Shown here in pieces: positions 1 to 6,352 of a stretch of DNA of 19,220 bases (its first letter is position 1; each line of letters opens with the position of its first letter). Below the pieces are notes generated by a model. The model ran no database searches. It was given only the letters and a program-made list of their open reading frames with translations, and had not been told where the DNA came from. Location of the stretch: positions 1-19,220 of the forward strand of contig JBCDCZ010000057.1 of the NCBI GenBank assembly GCA_039180865.1, read 5' to 3'. The DNA is from JBCDCU01 sp039180865. Its GTDB lineage: Bacteria; Pseudomonadota; Alphaproteobacteria; Rhizobiales; JACESI01. A program made the translations under genes and the position numbers.

Positions 1-336
1 GAAGTCGCTGATGGCGACCTTCGTTGTTTCGCGGTGCCGAAAGACGAAGCGGCCTTCCACATAGACAGTGTCGTTAGTGTCGCTGAACTTCGAAGGATTG
101 AACTCGAGCGGTTCGTACTCGGAGAACAGAAGCGTGGTCAGGCGGATATAGCCTTCCTTACCTTTGTGTTCGTAACCTGCCCAAGGGATTGCTGCGCGAA
201 GTTCGTCATTGGCTGCTGTCCCAACGACCCACTTAAAATGAGCATGAGCGAACTCACCGAATGCCTTATCGAAGTCGCCAGCATATTGTGCGTCAAGGAA
301 GCCCTTGACGGCAGTAATGTTTGTTGTTCCGGTCAT
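1..336 (-). CDS. NTF2/SnoaL-like fold protein, C-terminus cut by window edge
   Basis: Reading the minus strand from an ATG at 336 gives 112 residues that stay open to base 1, so the 3' end lies outside the window. The protein begins MTGTTNITAVKGFLDAQYAG and continues with FDKAFGEFAHAHFKWVVG, then KGYIRL-like and VEGRFVFRHRETTK segments. This is the layout of small NTF2-like/SnoaL-like alpha+beta cone proteins: an N-terminal helix, a W near residue 36, then beta strands. Family members are ketosteroid-isomerase-type enzymes or ligand-binding proteins of about 120-150 aa, so most of the gene is visible. A good Shine-Dalgarno (AGGAG, around 345-349) precedes the ATG. The gene is divergent from the LysR regulator starting at 442, which suggests that it is the regulator's target. 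The reaction is unknown. Family assignment is by eye from pattern and length. Confidence 0.72.
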   Translation of the reverse strand, partial: MTGTTNITAVKGFLDAQYAGDFDKAFGEFAHAHFKWVVGTAANDELRAAIPWAGYEHKGKEGYIRLTTLLFSEYEPLEFNPSKFSDTNDTVYVEGRFVFRHRETTKVAISDF

Positions 337-421
337 CGGGCTCTCTCCTGTTGTTGCGTTCCGATAAACAGACAAATGATCGATCCAAGCTGATTGAAAA
401 ATACGCTCAGTATGGATAGTG

Positions 422-441
422 TGTTGTATATGAGTACAACA
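422..441. promoter_or_regulatory. Candidate LysR operator (perfect 7+7 inverted repeat)
   Basis: TGTTGTA (422-428), a 6-base spacer, then TACAACA (435-441) form a perfect inverted repeat that fits the T-N11-A type of LysR-family recognition site. It lies in the 105-base gap between the divergent NTF2-like gene (start 336) and the LysR gene, and abuts the preferred LysR ATG at 442. A regulator bound here could both repress its own gene and control the divergent one. The repeat is directly seen; the function is inferred from position and family habit. Confidence 0.6.
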
Positions 442-1317
442 ATGGAAATTATTGAACTCCGCGCGCTTGTGGCCGTCGTCGAACGTGGATCGTTTACCGC
501 TGCGGCGGATGCGCTGGAGACGGACAAGGCCCATGCGAGCCGGATCATCTCCCGGCTTGAGAAAAAGCTCGGGGTACAGTTGCTGCAACGCTCGACACGG
601 CGCCTTAATGTCACCGAGGTCGGCCGTGAGGTTTATGAGCGTGCCGTCGGGATCCTCACCGCTCTCGAAGAAACGGAAGCATCGGTTGCCAGGTCCAAAG
701 GTGTACCGACAGGCACGTTGAAGCTGACGGCGGGAACGGAGTTTGGCATGATGGCGGTCAACAATTGGACCGCGCAATATCTCAAGGCATTTCCGGATAT
801 GCGTGTGGAGGCAGAGTTTACCAACCGCGTCACGGACATCATTCACGAAGGGTTTGACGTCGCAATTCGCATCGGCAGTCTACAGGATTCCGAACTCAAC
901 GCCCGTCGAATTGGCGAACTCGAATACGGATTTTATGCAAGTCCGGACTACCTCCGGCACCGGGCCGAACCCGGAACGCCCGATGATCTCACACAACACG
1001 ATCTCATCATGTTCGCGACTGGCCGAACCCCAACCTGGGAGATCGTCAAGGATCGCGATGTCAGGAAGATCGCAGCGCCACCGCGCTATTGCGTCAACAA
1101 CAATAGCGCCGTCCTGCAAATGACTGTTGAAGGGCTTGGCGTGAGTTTACTGCCGCACAGGCTGACGGCCTCTTATGTCGCAGGCGGACGTCTGACTCCC
1201 CTTCTCAAAGGATGGGGCCGTATTCCCGTTCAGATCCACGCCGTATTTGCATCGAGCCGTTACATGGCGCCCAAAGTCCGTGCGTTCGTTGATCTCGCCG
1301 TAAGAAGCTTCAGGTGA
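442..1317 (+). CDS. LysR-family transcriptional regulator
   Basis: A 291-aa DNA-binding regulator of usual LTTR length. The N-terminal winged helix-turn-helix spans about residues 4-60 (ELRALVAVVERGSFTAAA, then ASRIISRLEKKLGVQLLQR and STRRLNVTEVG). A type-2 periplasmic-binding-like effector domain follows from about residue 88 (GTLKLTAG, the DVAIRIG segment, and VEGLGVSLLPHRL near the end), resembling the CrgA/DmlR-like branch. I chose the ATG at 442 because it gives the canonical MEIIELRALV start and has a GAG seven bases upstream. In-frame alternatives are ATG 430, ATG 412 and TTG 394, but these would place the inverted repeat at 422-441 inside the coding region. It is divergent from the NTF2-like gene and probably regulates it and itself. 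The effector is unknown. Confidence 0.9.
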   Translation: MEIIELRALVAVVERGSFTAAADALETDKAHASRIISRLEKKLGVQLLQRSTRRLNVTEVGREVYERAVGILTALEETEASVARSKGVPTGTLKLTAGTEFGMMAVNNWTAQYLKAFPDMRVEAEFTNRVTDIIHEGFDVAIRIGSLQDSELNARRIGELEYGFYASPDYLRHRAEPGTPDDLTQHDLIMFATGRTPTWEIVKDRDVRKIAAPPRYCVNNNSAVLQMTVEGLGVSLLPHRLTASYVAGGRLTPLLKGWGRIPVQIHAVFASSRYMAPKVRAFVDLAVRSFR

Positions 1318-1591
1318 ACTCCGCGAATTCGAGAATGAACCAGCTACAATCGCGCTAGTATCCACTCTCGATGTGGGCAGGATAAACGCCTTCTCGTCAC
1401 AATTGCCCACGCTTTGGTGAAAATGACCTAACTGCTGCTTTTTTAAGAGGTCTCGTGGTTGCCGCACTGGCACACTCACCCTCATCCGTGAAGGAAAAAC
1501 CGCTCAGAAACACGGGTTTGTGAGTTGGTGTTATCCGTATCATCCCCTAGTTAGTTTTTGCGTCGGGTTTAATCGGATTCGTGTTTGCACA
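1318..1591. other. Intergenic region between LysR gene and ccdA-like gene
   Basis: No coding signal was found in these 274 bases. Two stem candidates are visible: GTGGGCA at 1373-1379 with TGCCCAC at 1404-1410 (24-base loop), and GACCT at 1425-1429 with AGGTC at 1448-1452, whose loop contains a T6 run. Neither has the tight stem plus T-tract of a clear intrinsic terminator. A promoter for the ccdA-like gene must lie here, but I cannot place it convincingly. Confidence 0.35.
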
Positions 1592-2305
1592 ATGGAATTT
1601 GTTTTTGCCTACATAGCCGGGATTTTGACGCTCATTAACCCGTGCGTCCTGCCCGTCCTTCCCATCGTTTTGATCAGTGCGCTCAATGCGAGCAAGTTTG
1701 GCCCGATTGCCCTTGCCGCAGGCATGAGCGTTTCCTTCGTGATCCTTGGCGTGCTCGTGACGGCATTCGGCGCGAGCGTCGGCCTCACCCAGGAGACGGT
1801 CGCACAGATCGGTGCGGGCCTGATGATTGCCTTCGGCGCAATCCTTGTGACCCCGATGTTTGCCCGGCGGTTTGAGCTCGCAACGGCGGGGATTGCATCC
1901 GGAGCCGACCAACAAATGAATACCGTGGATTCTGGATCACTGCGCGGTCAGTTCCTCGGCGGACTTCTTCTCGGCACGGTCTGGACACCCTGTATCGGCC
2001 CGACCCTTGGCGGCGCGATTGCCCTTGCCTCGCAGGGCGAAAATCTCGGTTTTGTGACGCTCATCATGATCGCTTTCTCGCTGGGCGTTTCGACCTTCAT
2101 CATCGGTCTCGGCCTTGGCGCGAGAGAGACGCTCCGCGCCCGCGCCATGGTCTTCAGCGGTCTCGCCGAGCGCTCCAAACCGATCATCGGGATCACCTTC
2201 ATTGCAGTCGGTGCCATGCTCCTTCTGCAGGTTCACCACGCACTTGAGGGGTGGCTTCTGGATATCATGCCGATCTGGCTCCAGGACCTCTCAGTGAGTT
2301 TTTAG
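1592..2305 (+). CDS. ccdA: CcdA/DsbD-type transmembrane thiol:disulfide reductant carrier
   Basis: A 237-aa inner-membrane protein with about six hydrophobic segments. It passes electrons from cytoplasmic thioredoxin to periplasmic thiol partners. The two hallmark cysteines are both present in conserved proline-rich settings: NPCVLPVLP (Cys18, first helix) and TPCIGPTLGG (Cys134, fourth helix). The reading frame stays open upstream to a non-ATG codon at 1520, but the family start MEFVFAYIAGILTLINPC fixes ATG 1592. No strong Shine-Dalgarno is visible. Seventeen bases downstream lies a Tat-exported thioredoxin, which is the expected periplasmic partner. Family members support cytochrome c maturation, TlpA/ResA-type proteins or repair of oxidised periplasmic proteins. 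No cytochrome c maturation genes are visible here, so the client pathway is open. Confidence 0.9.
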   Translation: MEFVFAYIAGILTLINPCVLPVLPIVLISALNASKFGPIALAAGMSVSFVILGVLVTAFGASVGLTQETVAQIGAGLMIAFGAILVTPMFARRFELATAGIASGADQQMNTVDSGSLRGQFLGGLLLGTVWTPCIGPTLGGAIALASQGENLGFVTLIMIAFSLGVSTFIIGLGLGARETLRARAMVFSGLAERSKPIIGITFIAVGAMLLLQVHHALEGWLLDIMPIWLQDLSVSF

Positions 2306-2322
2306 AAAAAGGATCGCATTTC

Positions 2323-2742
2323 ATGAAAAGACGGACCTTCCTTGCCGGAGCGGCATCTCTTTTGGCCGGAACAGCAACCCTCGGCCTTCTGCCGGAAACA
2401 GCGCGCGCCGCGACCTTTGTCGACTATACACCGGGCGCCCTTAAGGCAGCACTCGACGCCGGGAAAACGGTCTTTGTCGATTATTCCGCGAAATGGTGCA
2501 CTACCTGCCGCCGTCAGAAGCGGGTAATCAATGCCCTTCGCTCGGATAATCCTGCCTATGACCGGGAGATGGTGTTCATGCTCGTCGATTGGGATACCTA
2601 TCGGCGGCACGAGGTCACGACATCGCGGAACATTCCACGCCGCTCGACGCTCCTTGTCTTGCGCGGCGACAACGAACTCGGCCGGATCGTGGCGGGCACA
2701 TCGCAACGCCGGATCAAAGAGCTGATGGATAAGGGGCTCTGA
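2323..2742 (+). CDS. Tat-exported periplasmic thioredoxin-like protein
   Basis: A 139-aa protein. The N-terminus MKRRTFLAGAASLLAG is a twin-arginine signal (RRTFL) followed by a hydrophobic stretch and an ARAA cleavage region near residue 30, so it should be exported folded to the periplasm. The mature part has a thioredoxin fold: VFVDYSAKWCTTC (redox Cys59 and Cys62), VFMLVDWD, then NIPRRSTLLVL and GRIVAG. The usual cis-Pro-Thr is replaced by Ser108-Thr109, with Pro105 a few residues upstream, which may alter substrate handling. ATG 2323 is favoured because it gives an intact Tat signal and follows a GGA 10 bases upstream. It is 17 bases after the CcdA-type gene, and the pair should act together as membrane reductant and periplasmic effector. 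Its client proteins are unknown. Confidence 0.88.
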   Translation: MKRRTFLAGAASLLAGTATLGLLPETARAATFVDYTPGALKAALDAGKTVFVDYSAKWCTTCRRQKRVINALRSDNPAYDREMVFMLVDWDTYRRHEVTTSRNIPRRSTLLVLRGDNELGRIVAGTSQRRIKELMDKGL

Positions 2743-2763
2743 TCGCGGATATCGGGTAACGTT

Positions 2764-2778
2764 GGGCGAAAAGCGCCC
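2764..2778. terminator. Weak hairpin between convergent genes
   Basis: GGGCG (2764-2768) pairs with CGCCC (2774-2778) over a 5-base loop, in the 42-base gap between the thioredoxin stop and the convergent GNAT stop. No T-tract adjoins it on either strand, so it is only a weak bidirectional terminator candidate. Confidence 0.25.
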
Positions 2779-2784
2779 CTACCC

Positions 2785-3378
2785 TCAGAGCTGCTTTTTC
2801 AACAAGAGCACATCGCCAGAATAATAGGGCGGGCACGGGTGAAGCCGGACGGGCTCGCTTGCGGCCTTTTCATAACCGTTCCTGAAATAAAGCCGCACGG
2901 CGCCATAATTCTCGCCATAGACCTGAATGCTCATTTCATCGAAGCCGTTTGCGCGGGCGCGATCTTCCGCCGCCAAGAGAAGCCTCGTCCCGAGCCCCTG
3001 GTTGCGCCCATCGGAGAATACAGCAAGCGCATTGATATACCAGGTTCCGACCGAGAGTTTTTCCAGCGCCACGAAGGGGGCGATGGGTGCCGGAAGATCA
3101 TCCGGGTCGTCGCCTGGCGCTTCGGTAATGGCGTAACTCAGCACCATGCCTGCCGGTTTCCCCTGACGCTCCGCTATCAGCGCATTCGTGTAAGAAAAGC
3201 CGCCATGGGGGCGTCTTGCCCGCTCCATCCCGATTTCAAGCGGGTGCTGGCCTTCCGCGCAGGCACGGGTCCAGAGCCAGTTCGGAATCCCCTCCCCGGC
3301 AAGATCGATGAGTTTCGCAAGATCTTTCGCGTCTGAGGGCTCCGCCTGACGCAAAATGGCGGTCGCATGAAGGTTCAT
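2785..3378 (-). CDS. GNAT-family N-acetyltransferase
   Basis: A 197-aa GCN5-related N-acetyltransferase that would move an acetyl group from acetyl-CoA to an amine. An ILRQAEPSDAKDLAKLIDLA opening gives beta1-alpha1. The beta4 strand is WYINALAVFSD, followed by the acetyl-CoA pyrophosphate loop GRNQGLGTRLLL (Q/RxxGxG type, about residues 124-135). The C-terminal SIQVYGENYGAVRLYFRNGY is the family's N..A..LY..GF/Y motif. ATG 3378 is chosen because of a very strong Shine-Dalgarno (GGAGG, about 3384-3390); the upstream open frame is unlike protein. It lies 112 bases downstream of the homocysteine methyltransferase-like gene on the same strand and could be read with it. The acceptor substrate is unknown. 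Confidence 0.87.
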   Translation of the reverse strand: MNLHATAILRQAEPSDAKDLAKLIDLAGEGIPNWLWTRACAEGQHPLEIGMERARRPHGGFSYTNALIAERQGKPAGMVLSYAITEAPGDDPDDLPAPIAPFVALEKLSVGTWYINALAVFSDGRNQGLGTRLLLAAEDRARANGFDEMSIQVYGENYGAVRLYFRNGYEKAASEPVRLHPCPPYYSGDVLLLKKQL

Positions 3379-3490
3379 GGCGTTCCTCCTTTCGATAAAG
3401 TCTGTTTTGTTGTGAATGGGGCGCGCCTGCCGGGCTGACACTGGCAGAGGGGCGACGCGCTTCTTTTCACGCGCACTCCCCTCCAAGCCG

Positions 3491-4435
3491 TCAGGCTGCT
3501 TTTTGATAGGCCGCATGACCGGCAACACAGCCCACATGGCGGTGATCGGTGCCGCAGCACCCGCCGACAACGCGGATATTCGGCAAAAGCTCCGCGAGGT
3601 CCCGGCTGAGTTTGCCGAATTCAACCGGATCGCCGTCGTCAAGCTCCTCGGCCTCATCGAGTTCGGCATGGCTCATGCGCGAGGCATTCGAGCGGATCCC
3701 GCCGATCCGGTTCAGCCAATCCGCATCCGTGTCGAGCACGTCGCGGAAGTGATCGGGATGGGCGCAATTGATCATGTAATAGAGCGGGCCGTTCTCAGTT
3801 GCCGCATCCACCTCCATAATCGCCTCGGAAAGCATTTGACCGAACGGCAAGCGTCCATCCGTTTCCAGCGTGAAGGCAATCACGACGGGAACGTCGATTT
3901 CCTTAGCCGCTTCAACGATGCCGATCGCTTCCGAAGCCTGGGTGAGCGTCATGGCGCTTATCATGTCCACCCCGGCCTTTCCGAGCGCGTGAATTTGCGG
4001 CGCGTGAATGAGAAGCGCATCCTCCGCGCTGATCACCGTGTCCGGCGCATAAGCATCACCCGCCGGGCCGATCAGACCATTCACCAGGATCGGGCAGTCA
4101 TCGGTTTCATGCACTTCCCTCAGATCGGAGACGAAAGAAACGGCGCGCTGATTGGTTTCTATCACCTCTTTCAGGCTCTGCCCGAGCGGCCCGGCCCATG
4201 CCGCCCCCGCCCGCCAGGTCGGCGCATCGAGGATGAAACCGCGCCCGGCCCCCTTCGCAATGCCGATAAAGCGCTCGAAATAGGCTTTCAGATCCGCCCG
4301 TCCCTCAGCGCTATCAAGAAGCACGGCAGCGGAAAAGCACGGCAGCTCGTAGCCCTTGTCGAAGATCAGAAATGTTTCCAGTCCCCCGTCGGAGAGGAAG
4401 AACCGGCGCGTTTCGGTAAGTCGTTGAATTCGCAT
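3491..4435 (-). CDS. Homocysteine S-methyltransferase family protein
   Basis: A 314-aa zinc-dependent methyltransferase of the MmuM/MetH N-terminal type, a TIM-barrel family that transfers a methyl group from S-methylmethionine, SAM, methylcobalamin or betaine to homocysteine thiolate. All three zinc-ligand cysteines are in place: Cys224 in MINCAHPDHF, and Cys293-Cys294 in VVGGCCGTDHRH. The N-terminal LSDGGLETFL matches the family's D-G-G/A-x-E/T start. The ATG at 4435 follows an AAGGAGAG ribosome site; an in-frame start at 4477 would add only an unconserved leader. It runs divergently from a TetR regulator and is followed by the GNAT gene. The methyl donor cannot be decided from sequence. 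No SAM riboswitch was recognised in the short leader. Confidence 0.87.
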   Translation of the reverse strand: MRIQRLTETRRFFLSDGGLETFLIFDKGYELPCFSAAVLLDSAEGRADLKAYFERFIGIAKGAGRGFILDAPTWRAGAAWAGPLGQSLKEVIETNQRAVSFVSDLREVHETDDCPILVNGLIGPAGDAYAPDTVISAEDALLIHAPQIHALGKAGVDMISAMTLTQASEAIGIVEAAKEIDVPVVIAFTLETDGRLPFGQMLSEAIMEVDAATENGPLYYMINCAHPDHFRDVLDTDADWLNRIGGIRSNASRMSHAELDEAEELDDGDPVEFGKLSRDLAELLPNIRVVGGCCGTDHRHVGCVAGHAAYQKAA

Positions 4436-4497
4436 AAAAGCTCTCCTTGTCAGTCGATGGCAGAGATCTAATCGCAAGGCGCTTTTAGTTTAAGTTG

Positions 4498-4518
4498 CCG
4501 CATGGTCCGGTTGTGCGG
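4498..4518. promoter_or_regulatory. Candidate TetR operator overlapping the -35 box
   Basis: CCGCA (4498-4502) and TGCGG (4514-4518) are perfect 5-base inverted arms separated by 11 bases. They lie between the divergent methyltransferase and TetR genes and overlap the putative -35 box at 4511-4516, where a bound repressor would block transcription. The arms are short, so chance occurrence is possible. Confidence 0.3.
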
Positions 4519-4539
4519 GAATATTTTTTCAAGTAATTT
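4511..4539 (+). promoter_or_regulatory. Putative sigma-70-type promoter of the TetR gene
   Basis: TTGTGC (4511-4516) and TAATTT (4534-4539) are separated by exactly 17 bases. Transcription would start near 4546 and give a leader of about 25 bases to the ATG at 4572. This is a sequence match only. Confidence 0.45.
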
Positions 4540-4571
4540 CAGTGGGTAAGCGGACCTGAAGGGCCGGACGC

Positions 4572-5237
4572 ATGAAACCCTCCGCCCGGAACTGGACTCG
4601 CAGTACACTAGGATCATTACGGATGGATCAGAAAGCAGGCACGCGCAGCCGGATCCTCGATATTGCCGAGGCGGCGGTTCTTGAAAAGGGCTTTGAAGCG
4701 ACTTCGATCGAAGAGATCGTTGCTGGTGCCGAGATTTCGCGCGGCGGGTTCTTTTATCACTTCAAGGATAAGAACGCCCTCGCCCGTGCCATGCTGGAGC
4801 GCTATATCGAAGTTGAAAACGCGCTTTACGACGATCTTTTCGCGCGCGCCCGCGAACTCAATGACGACCCACTCCATTGCATGCTGATCGGCCTGAAGCT
4901 CCTTGCCGAAATGCTGGAAGAAATGCCGACCGGCCATCCGGGCTGCGTGATCGCTTCCGCCGCCTATCAGGACCGCCTGTTCGACGAAGGCGTGAGGGAT
5001 CTCAACCGGCAGGCGATTTTGGGTTGGCGGAAACGCTTCCGTGCCATGTTCGAGGAGATTGCCGAAATCTATGAGCCGAGCGAGCCCGTCAACATGGATG
5101 CGCTCGGCGATATGGTCTCCGGCGTCGTTGAGGGCGGTCTTGTTCTCCAGCGCGCGCTCCGCGAGCACAACAATGCATCCGAACAGATCATGCTTTTTCG
5201 GACCTATGTGAAGCTTCTCTTTCCGCGCAAGCACTAA
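4572..5237 (+). CDS. TetR/AcrR-family transcriptional regulator
   Basis: A 221-aa one-component repressor type. The N-terminal TetR helix-turn-helix is clear: GTRSRILDIAEAAVLEKGFE, then SIEEIVAGAEISRGGFFYHF followed by KDKNALARAML. The all-helical ligand domain follows, with HPGCVIASAAYQD and VVEGGLVLQRAL. Two starts are possible. ATG 4572 has AAGGG eight to nine bases upstream and lies about 25 bases after a promoter-like pair. ATG 4623 (204 aa) has AGGA about nine bases upstream and removes a 17-residue unconserved leader. I list the longer form without strong preference. It is divergent from the methyltransferase-GNAT pair, its likely target. The inducer is unknown. Confidence 0.88.
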   Translation: MKPSARNWTRSTLGSLRMDQKAGTRSRILDIAEAAVLEKGFEATSIEEIVAGAEISRGGFFYHFKDKNALARAMLERYIEVENALYDDLFARARELNDDPLHCMLIGLKLLAEMLEEMPTGHPGCVIASAAYQDRLFDEGVRDLNRQAILGWRKRFRAMFEEIAEIYEPSEPVNMDALGDMVSGVVEGGLVLQRALREHNNASEQIMLFRTYVKLLFPRKH

Positions 5238-5340
5238 GGGCCGCCACTGATGGCAGACGCCGTTTCGATCAATCACAAGTGACGAGGCTGCACAGAAAAT
5301 CCTTTTGCAATATCAATGCGGCTCAGCTCAAAATGGCCCC

Positions 5341-6111
5341 ATGGCATCGGCAGTGATGAGACTTCTCGCTAGGACCGCGCGATTGAGCGCATGGTTTCTG
5401 TTGTTTCTTGCCTTTGTCTTCATCCTGCCGTCACTGGCCCATCTCGCCATCTGGACGAACAGCGACAAGCCCGCGAGCTGGCATCAGGCCAACTGGTCGA
5501 GCGCCGGGATCCTGCCGGATAGGCCCGCCCCCGATAACGCGGAGATTTATGTTTTTTCTGCCCGCACCGGCGGCCTGAAAGGCGCGTTCTCAAGCCATTC
5601 CTGGATCGTGTTGAAGCGCAAGGGCGTATCCCGCTTTGAGCGCTATGAAGTTGTCGGCTGGGGCCGTCCGCTTCGAAAGAACGCTTATGCCGCCGATGCC
5701 TATTGGTATTCAAACCGCCCGGTCATTCATCATCAAATCACCGGCAAAAAGGCCGAAGCGCTCATCCCGCTCATTGATCAAGCGATTGACGCCTATCGCT
5801 TTGCCGACAGAGGCGACTACGTGATCTGGCCGGGGCCGAACTCGAATACGTTTGTTGCGAGCATTCTCCGCGGCATTCCGGGGCTTTCCGCGGCCATCCC
5901 AAGCACGGCTGTCGGGCGCGATTTTCCGTCCAATGGCGATTGGTTCGGCCGCCATGAAAACGGCGGTCTGTTCGCAACCTTCGGCGGTTATCTCGGTCTG
6001 GTGATCGGCGGCGATACGGGCCTTGAGGTAAACTTCCTCGGCCTCGTCGCGGGGATTAATCCGAATACAAGGGAAATTCTGGTGCCGTCTTTCGGAGGAG
6101 TGAGGTTTTGA
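5341..6111 (+). CDS. DUF3750 domain protein, membrane-anchored
   Basis: About 256 aa. One hydrophobic segment near residues 14-38 (SAWFLLFLAFVFILPSLAHL) is followed by a soluble region facing the periplasm. The body fits DUF3750: AEIYVFSARTGGLKGAFSSH, WIVLKRKG, RYEVVGWGRP, YWYSNRPVIHHQI, and YVIWPGPNSNTFVASILRGI. The pattern resembles a cysteine/asparagine-containing membrane-associated hydrolase, but no function is established. Conserved His residues (SSHSW, IHH) and the PGPNSNTF segment are candidate functional positions. ATG 5341 is my choice; TTG 5305 and ATG 5356 are alternatives, and none has a strong Shine-Dalgarno. Its last 90 bases are echoed at 11265-11354 beyond the AT-rich island. 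Confidence 0.8.
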   Translation: MASAVMRLLARTARLSAWFLLFLAFVFILPSLAHLAIWTNSDKPASWHQANWSSAGILPDRPAPDNAEIYVFSARTGGLKGAFSSHSWIVLKRKGVSRFERYEVVGWGRPLRKNAYAADAYWYSNRPVIHHQITGKKAEALIPLIDQAIDAYRFADRGDYVIWPGPNSNTFVASILRGIPGLSAAIPSTAVGRDFPSNGDWFGRHENGGLFATFGGYLGLVIGGDTGLEVNFLGLVAGINPNTREILVPSFGGVRF

Positions 6112-6310
6112 AGGGGGTGGGCTTGGTACAACCGTTGGGATGGAGCGTGAGCGCCTCCTCAGCACACTTCATTGTAAAATCGGCGAAAACGGGGGAAGCG
6201 GACCTTGAGATGGTTCGCTGCATATTAATCGAAACTAGAAGAGTGGACAGCCGATATGGGCAGAGTCTGTAGCGTTGACAATTTCAAGCGAGATGCGTTG
6301 CGCCTGGTTG

Positions 6311-6340
6311 CCTAATCCAGAGTAAACTTCATTAGGAAGT
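6311..6340. terminator. Weak stem-loop 3' of the Avs-like gene
   Basis: Read on the minus strand, about 12 bases after the TAG of the large gene, ACTTC-CTAAT-GAAGT forms a 5-bp stem followed by TTTAC. An alternative pairing joins CCTAAT (6311-6316) with ATTAGG (6331-6336). The stems are short and AT-rich, so this is a weak terminator candidate at the expected place. Confidence 0.25.
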
Positions 6341-6352
6341 AGAATTTTCGAT

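Noticed and set aside
34..393. Plus-strand open frame of 119 codons at the left edge
   Set aside because: The minus strand encodes a coherent NTF2-like protein with a good ribosome site; the plus-strand translation is Cys-rich and motif-free.
3394..3480. Repeated GCGCGT and CTGCC/GGCAG elements between the methyltransferase and GNAT genes, considered as a riboswitch or attenuator
   Set aside because: Repeats are short, partly direct rather than inverted, and match no riboswitch layout I recognise.
3416..4471. Long plus-strand open frame opposite the methyltransferase gene
   Set aside because: Shadow of a GC-rich gene; the minus-strand protein has clear zinc-ligand motifs and a ribosome site.
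6117..6272. Plus-strand open frame of about 51 codons after the DUF3750 stop, starting with GTG
   Set aside because: It spans the island edge, has no motif and only purine-rich sequence at the start, so nothing supports translation.
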